DNA from: Pontibacter chinhatensis
Lineage (GTDB): Bacteria > Bacteroidota > Bacteroidia > Cytophagales > Hymenobacteraceae
Length of the DNA stretch: 64,000 bases
Direction of reading: 5' to 3'
Assembly: GCF_900113285.1 (NCBI RefSeq)
Contig: NZ_FOOT01000002.1
Location: 62,001-126,000 of the forward strand
Every line of letters begins with the position of its first letter. Within the stretch, counting starts at the first letter, position 1. The notes beneath the pieces are model-generated. The model saw only the letters and a list, made by a program, of their open reading frames with translations, was not told the DNA's origin and did no database searches. The translations under genes were made by a program, and so were the position numbers. Below, one piece after another: positions 34,143-42,095 of this stretch.

Positions 34143-35096
34143 ATGAAAGAGTATACTTATACAGAGAAAAAAGACACGCGTTCCGGCTTCGGCGATGGCC
34201 TGTTGGAATTGGGCCGCCAGAACCCGAACGTGGTGGGCCTGTGCGCTGACCTGACTGGCTCGCTGAAGATGAACGCCTTCCAGAAAGAGTTTCCGGAGCG
34301 CTTTTTCCAGGTAGGCATCGCCGAGGCGAACATGATCGGCCTGGCCGCAGGTATGACCATCGGCGGTAAAATTCCTTTCGCTGCCACGTTTGCCAACTTT
34401 GCCACCGGCCGCGTATACGACCAGATCCGCCAGTCTGTGGCCTACTCGGGCAAGAACGTAAAAATATGCGCCTCCCACGCCGGCCTGACGCTGGGCGAGG
34501 ACGGTGCCACGCACCAGATCCTGGAAGACATCGGGATGATGAAAATGCTGCCTGGCATGACCGTGATTAACCCTTGTGATTACAACCAAACCAAGGCCGC
34601 TACCATGGCCATTGCCGAGCACGACGGACCGGTATACCTGCGCTTTGGCCGCCCTGTGGTGCCTATCTTCACCCCTGCCGACCAGAAGTTTGAAATTGGC
34701 AAGGCCGTGATGCTCAACGAGGGCACCGACGTGAGCATCTTCGCCACCGGCCACCTGGTTTGGAAGGCTATCCTTGCAGGCAAAACCCTGGCCGAGAAAG
34801 GCATTTCTGCTGAGATCATCAACATCCATACTATCAAGCCGCTCGACGTGGAGGCGGTACTGGCCTCCGTGGCCAAGACCCGCTGCGTGGTAACGGCAGA
34901 GGAGCACAACCGCCTCGGCGGCCTCGGCGACAGCATTGCCCAGGTGCTGGCAACGGCGCACCCTGCCCCGCAGGAGTACGTAGCCGTAAACGATACTTTT
35001 GGCGAGTCTGGTACCCCGGAGGAGCTGATGGAAAAGTATGGTTTGACGGAAGAGAACATCGTGGCCGCCGCCGAGCGCGCTATCAGCAGAAAGTAA
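34143..35096 (+). CDS. Transketolase, C-terminal (pyrimidine-binding) subunit
   Basis: The 317-residue protein matches the second half of transketolase. It has the pyrimidine-binding domain with RFFQVGIAEANMIGLAAGM (the Glu in GIAE activates the cofactor) and CASHAGLTLGEDGATHQILED. A C-terminal domain follows, containing VVTAEEHNRLGGLGD. It needs the subunit at 31785-32642 to form the active site. The presence of both halves with normal motifs argues for a functional two-subunit enzyme rather than a broken gene. A strong terminator follows. Confidence 0.93.
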   Translation: MKEYTYTEKKDTRSGFGDGLLELGRQNPNVVGLCADLTGSLKMNAFQKEFPERFFQVGIAEANMIGLAAGMTIGGKIPFAATFANFATGRVYDQIRQSVAYSGKNVKICASHAGLTLGEDGATHQILEDIGMMKMLPGMTVINPCDYNQTKAATMAIAEHDGPVYLRFGRPVVPIFTPADQKFEIGKAVMLNEGTDVSIFATGHLVWKAILAGKTLAEKGISAEIINIHTIKPLDVEAVLASVAKTRCVVTAEEHNRLGGLGDSIAQVLATAHPAPQEYVAVNDTFGESGTPEELMEKYGLTEENIVAAAERAISRK

Positions 35097-35124
35097 ACAG
35101 TTCCTACACAAAAGTGCATAATTA

Positions 35125-35160
35125 GAGCGGGAGGTACGGCGGTATCTCCCGCTCTTTTTT
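35125..35160 (+). terminator. Rho-independent terminator after transketolase
   Basis: GAGCGGGAG pairs with CTCCCGCTC around a 12-base loop, followed by six T residues. It ends the transketolase unit and sits immediately before the sigma-factor gene. Confidence 0.93.
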
Positions 35161-35166
35161 GTATAC

Positions 35167-35769
35167 TTGCTCTTTCCTCAGGCTGAGTATTTCCCTGAGC
35201 CCGCTACCCCTGATTACCTAGACGTTCCTTTGGAAGACAAAGAGTTACTCGAGAAATTCGCCCGGCCCGAGAGCCGTAACATGGCCTTTAACCAGCTTGT
35301 GCGCAAGTACCAGGAAAAAGTGTACTGGCACATCCGCAAGATGGTAATTGACCACGACGATGCCGATGACTTAACACAGGAAGTGTTTGTGAAAGTATGG
35401 AAGAACCTGGACAACTTCCGCCAGGATGCACAGCTTTATACCTGGATCTACCGTATTGCCACCAACGAGTGCCTTTCTTTCCTGTCGAGTAAAAAAAGGA
35501 AATTCTTTCTGCCCCTCAACGACGTTACCGCTGAACTGATGGAGAAAGTAGAGTCCAGCCCAGAGCTGGCCGGCGACGAGGTGCAGAAAAAACTGCAGAA
35601 GGCTATTCTGCGCCTGCCCGAGAAACAGCGCCTGGTATTTAACATGAAGTACTTTGATGAGCTGAAGTACGAGGAAATGTCGGAGATACTGGGTACTTCG
35701 GTGGGCGCCTTAAAGGCCTCGTACCACATCGCGGTAAAAAAGATTGAAGAATTTCTGAAGCAGGATTAA
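35167..35769 (+). CDS. ECF-type RNA polymerase sigma factor
   Basis: This 170- to 200-residue sigma-70 factor contains only regions 2 and 4. Region 2 has FNQLVRKYQEKVYWHIRKMV, DADDLTQEVFVKVW and TWIYRIATNECLSFL. Region 4 has LPEKQRLVFNMKYFDELKYE and a helix-turn-helix around EMSEILGTSVGALKASYH. No ATG precedes region 2 except one at 35281, which would cut into the domain. The start is probably the TTG at 35230 or 35167, the latter only seven bases after the terminator T-run. The next two genes encode a membrane protein and an exported CpxP-like protein, a typical envelope-stress layout. Confidence 0.9.
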   Translation: MLFPQAEYFPEPATPDYLDVPLEDKELLEKFARPESRNMAFNQLVRKYQEKVYWHIRKMVIDHDDADDLTQEVFVKVWKNLDNFRQDAQLYTWIYRIATNECLSFLSSKKRKFFLPLNDVTAELMEKVESSPELAGDEVQKKLQKAILRLPEKQRLVFNMKYFDELKYEEMSEILGTSVGALKASYHIAVKKIEEFLKQD

Positions 35770-35809
35770 ACTATTGGCAGTGTACCCCATCTAACGTTTA
35801 GAGTTGAAT

Positions 35810-36244
35810 ATGATGAAGAAAGATTTTAAGCTCAGCGACATTCCTAAGCGCAACCCCTACCAGGTACCGGAAGGCTATTTTGACCGGCTGCCCATGCAGG
35901 TGATGGAGCGCACCTCCGCCCGGGAACAAGCAGGCTGGCTGCCCAACCTTTGGCAACCGCTGCGCCTGGCCATGGCCCCGTTGCTGCTGTTACTGCTGGT
36001 GTTTGTGGGTGTGTATTACTACAGCGCCTTTACCGAGCAGGATAAGGTGCTTGTAAACCTGGCCGCCGTTCCGGACACCGAGATTATGAATTACCTGAGC
36101 ACCTACGCTACGCTGGAGACAACGGACTTTGCCGAGCTGAACACCCTGCGGGAGCAGGAGCTGCCGGCAGAGGTATTAAACATAAGTGCCCAGACTGCCG
36201 AGGAGGAGCTGGAGTACTATCACCTGAATACCCTTGATTACTAA
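35810..36244 (+). CDS. Single-pass membrane protein, likely anti-sigma-like partner
   Basis: The ATG at 35810 is preferred over a TTG six bases upstream, giving 144 residues. The cytoplasmic N-terminus of about 45 residues has FKLSDIPKRNPYQVPEGYFD, a segment common to membrane proteins encoded beside ECF sigma factors in Bacteroidota. One membrane helix spans about residues 53-72 and a short acidic periplasmic part follows. No zinc anti-sigma motif is present, so sequestration of the sigma factor is an inference from position. It lies 40 bases after the sigma gene and eight bases before the next start. Confidence 0.75.
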   Translation: MMKKDFKLSDIPKRNPYQVPEGYFDRLPMQVMERTSAREQAGWLPNLWQPLRLAMAPLLLLLLVFVGVYYYSAFTEQDKVLVNLAAVPDTEIMNYLSTYATLETTDFAELNTLREQELPAEVLNISAQTAEEELEYYHLNTLDY

Positions 36245-36251
36245 TTCACCC

Positions 36252-36704
36252 ATGAAGCGTTATACCTTATTCTTTTTCTTCAGCTGCCTGCTGATGCTGA
36301 GCGGCACTGCCGCCAATGCGCAGGACAGCCGCACCCAGGATCGCACAGAAAACGTTGATGCTGCCAAGACGGCTTTCCTTACCGACAAGATGGGACTGAC
36401 ATCCGAGCAAGCCCAAAAGTTCTGGCCGCTCTATAACGAGTATGAGCAGAAGCGCCGTACGCTGATAAAGGGCTACCGCAGCGGTTACCGCCAGGATGTG
36501 GACGCGCTGAGCGAGCAGGAGGCCAAGGCCCGTATCGATAACATGTTCCTGACCAAGGAGAAAGAACTGGAACTGGAGAGAGAGTACGCCAACAAGTACC
36601 TCAAAATCATTTCCAACAAGCAACTCATAAAGTTATACCGTGGCGAGCGGGACTTTACGAAAATGCTGCTCAAACGCCTAGACGAGAAGCGCGCGAGCAA
36701 CTAA
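36252..36704 (+). CDS. Exported Spy/CpxP-like protein
   Basis: The ATG at 36252 gives a signal peptide (MKRYTLFFFFSCLLML, cleavage near ANAQ) and a 125-residue mature protein that is almost entirely alpha-helical and highly charged. The segment LTSEQAQKFWPLYNEYEQKR resembles the LTxxQ-type helix of Spy/CpxP periplasmic stress chaperones. Such genes frequently lie beside ECF sigma factors in Bacteroidota. It follows the membrane protein gene by eight bases, so the three genes form one operon. The chaperone or sensor role is an inference. Confidence 0.75.
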   Translation: MKRYTLFFFFSCLLMLSGTAANAQDSRTQDRTENVDAAKTAFLTDKMGLTSEQAQKFWPLYNEYEQKRRTLIKGYRSGYRQDVDALSEQEAKARIDNMFLTKEKELELEREYANKYLKIISNKQLIKLYRGERDFTKMLLKRLDEKRASN

Positions 36705-36736
36705 GTATAAATTTGGCTAAAGTTGAGAACGAAGAG

Positions 36737-36762
36737 GGCGCTACCGCAAGGTGCGCCTTTTT
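36737..36762 (+). terminator. Terminator of the sigma-factor operon
   Basis: GGCGCtACC pairs with GGTGCGCC (one bulged base) around a GCAA loop, followed by five T residues, about 30 bases after the stop. Confidence 0.85.
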
Positions 36763-36781
36763 CCATTTCAAATGAACGTAT

Positions 36782-36812
36782 AAAGCCTGGAGCAACTTTG
36801 CTTCCGGGCTTT
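36782..36812 (-). terminator. Terminator-like hairpin after pepE
   Basis: AAAGCC...GGAGCAA and TTGCTTCC..GGCTTT form an imperfect stem just past the pepE stop on the minus strand. It overlaps a TATACTT motif. Confidence 0.5.
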
Positions 36813-36818
36813 ATACTT

Positions 36819-37538
36819 TTAGTACACGTCCAGCAGGAAGTTCAGATCGTCCGTTGGCTTAAACTCCATCGGCTTCTCGCTTTGCAAAAACACACGCGCT
36901 GAGTGTGGCCCGAGCAACTGCATTTTATCCCCCTGCACGCGCAGCATGCTTCCCTCACGCAGGCCCACCACTGGCTGGCGGTTGTGGTGGTGAAACTCGG
37001 CAATGCGGGTGTCCCGGGTTTCGCCCATGTGCGTGGAGTTGGGGTCCGGATCCAGGAAGTGCGGGTTGATGTTGAACGGCACGAGCTGCAGTGCATCAAA
37101 GGTCTTCACATGCACGATGGGCATATCGTTGGTGGTACCGATGGTTCTGCCTGCCACGTTAGTTCCGGCGCTGGTACCGATGTACGGCATCCCCTTCGCA
37201 GCACGCTCCTGAAGTGCGTCTACCAGCTTGTTCTGGTACAGCTGGCGCAGCAGCACAAACGTGTTGCCCCCGCCGATAAACACGGCCTCGGCCTCTTTTA
37301 CCGCTTTCACTGGGTCATCGTACTCATGCACGCCGCTCAGGCTGATGCCCCATTTCTCGAAAGCCTCACGCGCCTTGGCCGTATAGTCCTGGTGCGAGAT
37401 GCCGCCCGGGCGGGCATAAGGTATAAATAAAATGCTGCTCTTACCCTGTAGCAGGGCTTTTATCTCCTCCTGCGCATGCTCCAGGTAACCGGTGCCATAC
37501 GTGGTAGAGGTGCTTATTAAAAGTAGGTTTCTGCTCAT
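36819..37538 (-). CDS. pepE: Dipeptidase E (peptidase S51 family)
   Basis: The 239-residue protein has the PepE nucleophile motif GTSAGTNVA with Ser123, preceded by FIGGGNTFVLL, which contributes the Gly-rich oxyanion region. FNINPHFLDPD carries the catalytic His. PepE is a cytoplasmic serine peptidase that cleaves Asp-X dipeptides. The ATG at 37538 is preferred; a TTG six bases upstream is possible. Length is close to the family average of about 230. It faces away from the sigma-factor operon and is probably monocistronic, bounded by hairpins on its 3' side. Confidence 0.93.
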   Translation of the reverse strand: MSRNLLLISTSTTYGTGYLEHAQEEIKALLQGKSSILFIPYARPGGISHQDYTAKAREAFEKWGISLSGVHEYDDPVKAVKEAEAVFIGGGNTFVLLRQLYQNKLVDALQERAAKGMPYIGTSAGTNVAGRTIGTTNDMPIVHVKTFDALQLVPFNINPHFLDPDPNSTHMGETRDTRIAEFHHHNRQPVVGLREGSMLRVQGDKMQLLGPHSARVFLQSEKPMEFKPTDDLNFLLDVY

Positions 37539-37819
37539 ACCCAAAGATAGGGATTTTGCAGCTTTGGTGAAGGGAGGAAAAGGTGTAACGGAGGAAACGC
37601 GAGGTTATGCGGTCGGCTTTAAAGTATAAATACCTGCCAGTCTGGCCCATGCGTGCCAACAGTGGCGGAGGGTGGCCACTAAAGAGATTGGAAGTATGGC
37701 ACTTTGGCCAATTGTAAAGTATAAACCTGGGGCAAAAGCTCAGGCGCATGCACTCCCTCATAAAGTATGAGGGTAGGTTCTCGGAAAAAGTATCCTGAAA
37801 TGCATCACCTGCAGCCCTT

Positions 37820-38083
37820 TCAGTCCCTGTCTTTCTTCTGGGTCTTGAGCTTTAGCTTGATGGTTTCCAGGTAAGGCTCCAGCTGACGGTTGCTGGTGAG
37901 GGCACGCACCAAGCCAATGCTCTTCATGTCGTAGAGAAACCAGAGCTCCACATAAAAATCATAAAGCCAGTAGAGGTCTATTTTGCACCAGCCTTTAATA
38001 CGGTGATGTATGTAGTGGCCATGGTCAAGGGCCAGGGTTGCCTGCAGGTGCGGCGGCAACTCGTTAAATTCTTCGGCACTCAT
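37820..38083 (-). CDS. Hypothetical small protein
   Basis: The 87-residue soluble protein is rich in aromatic residues (WCKIDLYWLYDFYVELWFLYD) and ends in a basic tail. No family was recognised, and no signal peptide or membrane segment is evident although the central part is hydrophobic. The start has a clean ATG at 38083. A T-rich hairpin lies upstream of it, between it and the next minus-strand gene. Coding character is plausible from length and codon use, but function is unknown. Confidence 0.6.
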   Translation of the reverse strand: MSAEEFNELPPHLQATLALDHGHYIHHRIKGWCKIDLYWLYDFYVELWFLYDMKSIGLVRALTSNRQLEPYLETIKLKLKTQKKDRD

Positions 38084-38129
38084 GGGTAAAAGTCTCCTCT
38101 GCTACACTATCCAACTAAATTAAGTTAAA

Positions 38130-38155
38130 AAAAAGGCTGCGCGAGGCAGCCTTTA
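38130..38155 (-). terminator. Terminator of the 38.2-kb small gene
   Basis: On the minus strand AAGGCTGC and GCAGCCTT form an 8-bp stem around a 4-base loop, followed by a run of T residues. It ends the gene at 38185-38445. Confidence 0.85.
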
Positions 38156-38184
38156 TAGTTAAACGTAAGTTTCAGGATTTTGGT

Positions 38185-38445
38185 CTAGTTCAGGTGAAGA
38201 GTAAAGAGCTCAAAGCGAGAGGAAGCAAAACTCCAGTGCGATGTCGAAGGATGAATTTCTACCCCATCCTCGTCCATGATCGTTACTGCAAATCCGTCGC
38301 CCGTGTTAAGGGGCTCCGTGAAGTGCTTCACCGGGTAAACCTTCCCTTCCTCAATCCACTCCTCCGGCTCAAAGGCTGGCAACGACGCATCCACGCACTT
38401 TGCGTATACGGCCATATAGCTTGGGGGTACGAATAAATTAACCAT
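38185..38445 (-). CDS. Hypothetical small protein
   Basis: The start at 38445 (MVNLFVPPSYMAVYAKCVD...) is preferred over an upstream codon at 38565, which would add 40 residues of unlikely sequence reaching into the next gene's leader. The 86-residue soluble product contains FEPEEWIEEGKVYPVKHF and MDEDGVEIHPS. The pattern W..EGKVY.V..F...L...G.A is seen in small regulatory-type beta-barrel proteins, but I could not name a family. It is monocistronic, ending at the terminator at 38130-38155. Confidence 0.6.
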   Translation of the reverse strand: MVNLFVPPSYMAVYAKCVDASLPAFEPEEWIEEGKVYPVKHFTEPLNTGDGFAVTIMDEDGVEIHPSTSHWSFASSRFELFTLHLN

Positions 38446-38657
38446 ATCAGTAAGTAAACTTTTCCTTAAATTAAATAATTCCTGCAAACCCGCAAATAGC
38501 AAAGCAAATTTAACAGGCGCCCAATTTACGGGTACAAAAAACGTGCCCCCATGACCCAGACTCACAAAAATAGGTAATGCACCAATTTTGGCAGCTTTCG
38601 GGACAGATGTTTCGTAAGTACAGGTTCAGGTTCATTCTCAAAAAAAGAAACAAACTT

Positions 38658-39752
38658 ATGGCAGCAACATCAGCGCAACACGCTACTCCTAAAAGACACA
38701 CCTTCCCTGTTGCCCCACGTGTTTGGGGCCTCAAGACTGTAATAGTTAACTTATACTTTGTGGCGAACCCCGATGGCTCGTGGGTGCTGGTGGATGCGGG
38801 CATACCGGGCAGCGCCAACAAAATTAAGGAAGCCGCCGCCCAGATTTTTGGCCCTGACAGCAGGCCCAGTGCCATTGTGCTCACCCATGGCCACTTCGAC
38901 CATGTTGGGGCTGTAAAGGAGCTTGCCGAGCTATGGGCTGTTCCGGTATATGCTCATCCTATGGAGTTTCCGTACCTGACCGGCCAGAGCAGCTACCCGC
39001 CACCAGACCCAAGCGTGGGTGGCGGCGCGGTGGCCTACCTCTCGTTTGCTTACCCTAAAAAGCCGATAGATATTAAAAGCCACCTGGAGCTTCTGCCCAA
39101 AGATGGCAGTGTGCCGGGGCTGGAGGGATGGCACTGGATTTACACACCGGGACACACACCAGGGCATGTGTCGCTTTTCCGGGAGGAGGATCGCCTCTTG
39201 CTTGCCGGAGATGCTTTTGTAACCCGCCATGGAGAGTCGGGCCTGGCCGTGATTACGCAGAAACGTGAGGTACATGGCCCGCCGGCTTACTTTACCCCGG
39301 ACTGGGGCTCAGCGCACCATTCCGTGGAGGCCCTCTGCGACCTGGATCCGGAAATAGCCGCTACCGGTCATGGCTTGCCTATGACCGGCGAGGAACTGCG
39401 CCAGCAGCTCAAGCGCCTGGTGCAGGATTTCTGGCTGGTGGCTGTACCTAAGCATGGCCGCTACGTGCATGAGCCTGCTGTAGTGGATGAGTATGGCGTG
39501 GTGTCGGTGCCGCCGCCTGTCAGCAACCCGGTACCAACTGTGCTGGCCGTGGCCGGAGCCGTGGCATTGGCAGGCGTAGCCTGGGCTGCCATGAGCAAGC
39601 GCAACCACAAGAAGGGCTATAGTTACAACAAAAGGTCAAGGCATAGTGCGGGGCAGCGGCCCTACTCCCACAACCGCGTGCTGCGCGACACACCGGCCGC
39701 GATAGACCCTGATTACACTAATCCAACAGATCACACTAACAATTACCCGTAA
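38658..39752 (+). CDS. Metallo-beta-lactamase-fold hydrolase with C-terminal membrane anchor
   Basis: The ATG at 38658 gives 364 residues. The metal-binding motif is LTHGHFDHVGA (His77, His79, Asp81, His82), with further ligands in YTPGHTPGH and LLAGDAF. The hydrolase domain occupies residues 15 to about 255. A C-terminal extension holds a hydrophobic segment (PTVLAVAGAVALAGVAWAAM) followed by a basic, Asn- and His-rich tail. The tail anchor is unusual for this fold and would hold the enzyme at the inner membrane with its domain in the cytoplasm. The substrate is unknown. A strong terminator follows. Confidence 0.88.
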   Translation: MAATSAQHATPKRHTFPVAPRVWGLKTVIVNLYFVANPDGSWVLVDAGIPGSANKIKEAAAQIFGPDSRPSAIVLTHGHFDHVGAVKELAELWAVPVYAHPMEFPYLTGQSSYPPPDPSVGGGAVAYLSFAYPKKPIDIKSHLELLPKDGSVPGLEGWHWIYTPGHTPGHVSLFREEDRLLLAGDAFVTRHGESGLAVITQKREVHGPPAYFTPDWGSAHHSVEALCDLDPEIAATGHGLPMTGEELRQQLKRLVQDFWLVAVPKHGRYVHEPAVVDEYGVVSVPPPVSNPVPTVLAVAGAVALAGVAWAAMSKRNHKKGYSYNKRSRHSAGQRPYSHNRVLRDTPAAIDPDYTNPTDHTNNYP

Positions 39753-39797
39753 AAGAGAGAGGGCCAGGAAGTATCATCCTGGCCCTCTCTTTTTTTA
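39751..39797. terminator. Strong terminator after the MBL gene
   Basis: AAAAGAGAGAGGGCCAGGA and TCCTGGCCCTCTCTTTTTT form a stem of about 18 bp around a 7-base loop, flanked by A and T runs so it can act in both directions. Two TATACTT copies follow. Confidence 0.93.
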
Positions 39798-39813
39798 TAC
39801 TTTATACTTTGGC

Positions 39814-40002
39814 TTAGCTACTCGGGTGGTTCTTTCTGCCCGACCCGCTTTTTTTGCCTCCGCCGTCCTGCTTGTTCACAGTGGCCCAGGCGCGCTTTTC
39901 AGCCTCTTCCTGGCTCACGCCTTTCTTCTGGTAGCCCTCTTCTATATGCTCGGCCTTACGCTTCTGCTTGTCAGTATAGGCTGATTTATCTCCTCTTGGC
40001 AT
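39814..40002 (-). CDS. Small basic conserved protein (annotated elsewhere as plasmid stabilization-like)
   Basis: The 62-residue protein is highly charged, with MPRGDKSAYTDKQKRKAEHI near the start, WATVNKQDGGGKKSGSG near the end, and a poly-basic middle. Small proteins with this DK.AYTDKQKR.AEHI...Y..KGVS..EAE.RAW.TVN pattern are common in proteobacterial and Bacteroidota genomes. They often carry the label plasmid stabilization protein, but I know of no experimental role. It is probably a nucleic-acid or stress-related basic protein. It stands alone on the minus strand. Confidence 0.7.
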   Translation of the reverse strand: MPRGDKSAYTDKQKRKAEHIEEGYQKKGVSQEEAEKRAWATVNKQDGGGKKSGSGRKNHPSS

Positions 40003-40301
40003 AATATCTCCTTTCGGTTAAGTTATACAAACTGATACCGTATTCTCCGGCTCATACCTTTTTACGAGTGTATCACTAAAAATGGTAAAAGGCAGCCCGC
40101 TAGCATTAGTTTAAGACAGTGTGGTGGCACACGGGGTAAGTATAAAAATGGCTTAACCGTAGCTAGAAGAAGCCTATACTTTGATAGGGAGTTTTAGAGA
40201 TGCAGCTGGAGACTTTACCAATCTATGCAGCGCATCCAAGCATAGGCATAAGGTTTACAACCTGCCCAAGTATAAAGTTTATACATGGGCAGGTGTTGTC
40301 A
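40003..40301. other. Intergenic region with AAGTATA copies
   Basis: No gene was seen in about 300 bases. It contains three core heptamers (near 40138, 40174 and 40268), one of them in an AAGTATAAAGTTTATAC arrangement. It also holds the presumed promoter of the small gene at 39814-40002. The 3' end of the sensor kinase gene borders it. Confidence 0.5.
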
Positions 40302-41831
40302 CTACTGTTGGAAGTATAACCTAAAGGTAGAGCCTTTATCTGGCTCGCTGTCAAGCTCGATGCGGTCTCCGGAGTTATCGAGGATGCGCTTTACCAGGTA
40401 TAGCCCCATTCCGGTGCCCTCCACATGCGTGTGCAGCCTCCTGAACATCGAGAAGATCTTCTGCTTATACTTCTCATCTATACCAAGGCCGTTGTCGGAC
40501 ACCTGCAGTACATACCTCCCCCCCTGCATCTCTGTTTTTATTTTGACAATTGGCCTTCGCTCCGGAGAGGAGTACTTGATAGCATTGGATACCAGGTTGA
40601 AAAGTATACTTCTGAGGTTCTTTCGTGAGTAGTTGAGCTGGTCGAAACCGGATAAATCCCTATCAACCACCGCGTTGCAGGAGTAAATCAGGTTCTCCAG
40701 GCTTCCTTCCACTTCATCCAGCATTTCGGTCAGGTTTACCTGCTCCACCTTGTTTTCCTCATGCTGTATCCGCGTTAGATCGGTCAGGTCAAGTATAATG
40801 CTGTTTAACCTAGCCATAGAGTTCTCGATGCGGCTCAGTACCTCCTGGTGCTTATCCAGGTCAGAGCCAAGGTCATACTTTAGCAGCGAGAAGAGGCCTT
40901 CCAGGTTAGATATCGGGGCTTTCAGGTCGTGGGAGGCCGTGTACACGAAGTTATCCAAGTCGGTGTTGATCCGGTGCAACTCCTTGTTTTTGCGCATCAG
41001 GTCCTCGTTTTTCTTCTTCTCCGACAGGTCCCGGGTGATCTTCGAGAAACCGATAAGTTGCTTTTCCGAGTTGTATACCGGCGTGATCAGTACATTGGCC
41101 CAGAAGGTGCTGCCGTCCTTGCGCACCCGCAGGCCCTCATCTTCAAACCGCCCATCCTGCAGCGCCCGGCTAAGCTCATACTCCGTGTAGTTTCTCTGAT
41201 TCGCCTCCTCGGGGTAAAAAGCAGAGAAGTGCTTGCCGATGATCTCCTCGGCTTTATACCCTTTTATATTTTCGGCGCCCTGGTTCCAGGAGATGACAAT
41301 ACCCTGCGGGTTGAGCATGAAGATAGCGTAGTCACTTATACCCTCCGTCAGTAGCCTGGCCCGCTCCTCGCTCCGCCGGAGTTCCTCCAAGGTTTGCGTG
41401 AGTCTGTCTTCCAGCCGTTTCTTATCCGTCAGGTCGCGCGTTACCTTCGAGAAGCCAAGCAGCTCGCCGGTTTTAGCGCTCCGGATAGCCGTAATCAACA
41501 CATTTGCCCAGAATAAGCTACCGTCCTTCTTCACGCGCCACCCCTCTTCCTCAAAGCTGCCATGCTGTGTAGCATGCTCCAGCTCCATCTCAGGATGCTT
41601 GATGGCTTTGGCCTCCTCCGGGTAAAACTGAGAAAAATGCTTCCCGATAATCTCCTCTGCCTTGTATCCCTTTATGGCCTCTGCCCCTGCGTTCCAGGTT
41701 TGTACATACCCGGTCGGGCTCAGCAAAAAGATAGCATAGTCGCGCACTCCCTGCACAAGCAGCCTGTAAAGATCCTGGGTTTCAGAAAGAAGTTCGGAAG
41801 TACCTTTTAAAATATGGTTTTCGATACTCAT
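40302..41831 (-). CDS. Two-PAS sensor histidine kinase
   Basis: The 509-residue protein lacks membrane helices, so it is a cytoplasmic sensor. Two PAS domains (about 17-135 and 158-272) share a near-identical block (IKGYKAEEIIGKHFS and FYPEEA), pointing to a recent duplication. The kinase core has ASHDLKAP with phospho-acceptor His301, LVSNAIKYS (N box) and DNGLGI and GTGMGLYL (G boxes). PAS domains may bind heme, flavin or a small ligand. No response regulator lies next to it. Its downstream partner is unknown. Length and domain order are typical for Bacteroidota. Confidence 0.95.
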   Translation of the reverse strand: MSIENHILKGTSELLSETQDLYRLLVQGVRDYAIFLLSPTGYVQTWNAGAEAIKGYKAEEIIGKHFSQFYPEEAKAIKHPEMELEHATQHGSFEEEGWRVKKDGSLFWANVLITAIRSAKTGELLGFSKVTRDLTDKKRLEDRLTQTLEELRRSEERARLLTEGISDYAIFMLNPQGIVISWNQGAENIKGYKAEEIIGKHFSAFYPEEANQRNYTEYELSRALQDGRFEDEGLRVRKDGSTFWANVLITPVYNSEKQLIGFSKITRDLSEKKKNEDLMRKNKELHRINTDLDNFVYTASHDLKAPISNLEGLFSLLKYDLGSDLDKHQEVLSRIENSMARLNSIILDLTDLTRIQHEENKVEQVNLTEMLDEVEGSLENLIYSCNAVVDRDLSGFDQLNYSRKNLRSILFNLVSNAIKYSSPERRPIVKIKTEMQGGRYVLQVSDNGLGIDEKYKQKIFSMFRRLHTHVEGTGMGLYLVKRILDNSGDRIELDSEPDKGSTFRLYFQQ

Positions 41832-42083
41832 CTAGATAAGTCCTCTGTTACCGATAGACTTTATATTGTAATAGCTATATGACAATCCTACTAATACTAA
41901 AGATAGGAAAGAATGTTGGATAAAATTTTTATAAAAACTGCTTTTACCACCGTTGATGCAAATACGGCGTTAATACTACACTTTTCAGTGCAAATTTAGT
42001 TTCAGGAAACCGGCTTTTGTTCCCGCCCAATACCCCCTGATTTTCCTCAGAGCAACAGGTTCTTGCTTCTGCGCTTATTTCCG

Positions 42084-42091
42084 TAAATTTG
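42084..42091 (+). promoter_or_regulatory. -7 element before the aminotransferase gene
   Basis: TAAATTTG matches the TAnnTTTG consensus exactly and lies only four bases before the ATG at 42096. If used, it would give an essentially leaderless message. No convincing -33 element was found. Confidence 0.4.
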
Positions 42092-42095
42092 CAAC

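Noticed and set aside
31785..35096. Transketolase as a single gene broken by an insertion
   Set aside because: Each half has its own start, complete domains and normal motifs, as in natural two-subunit transketolases.
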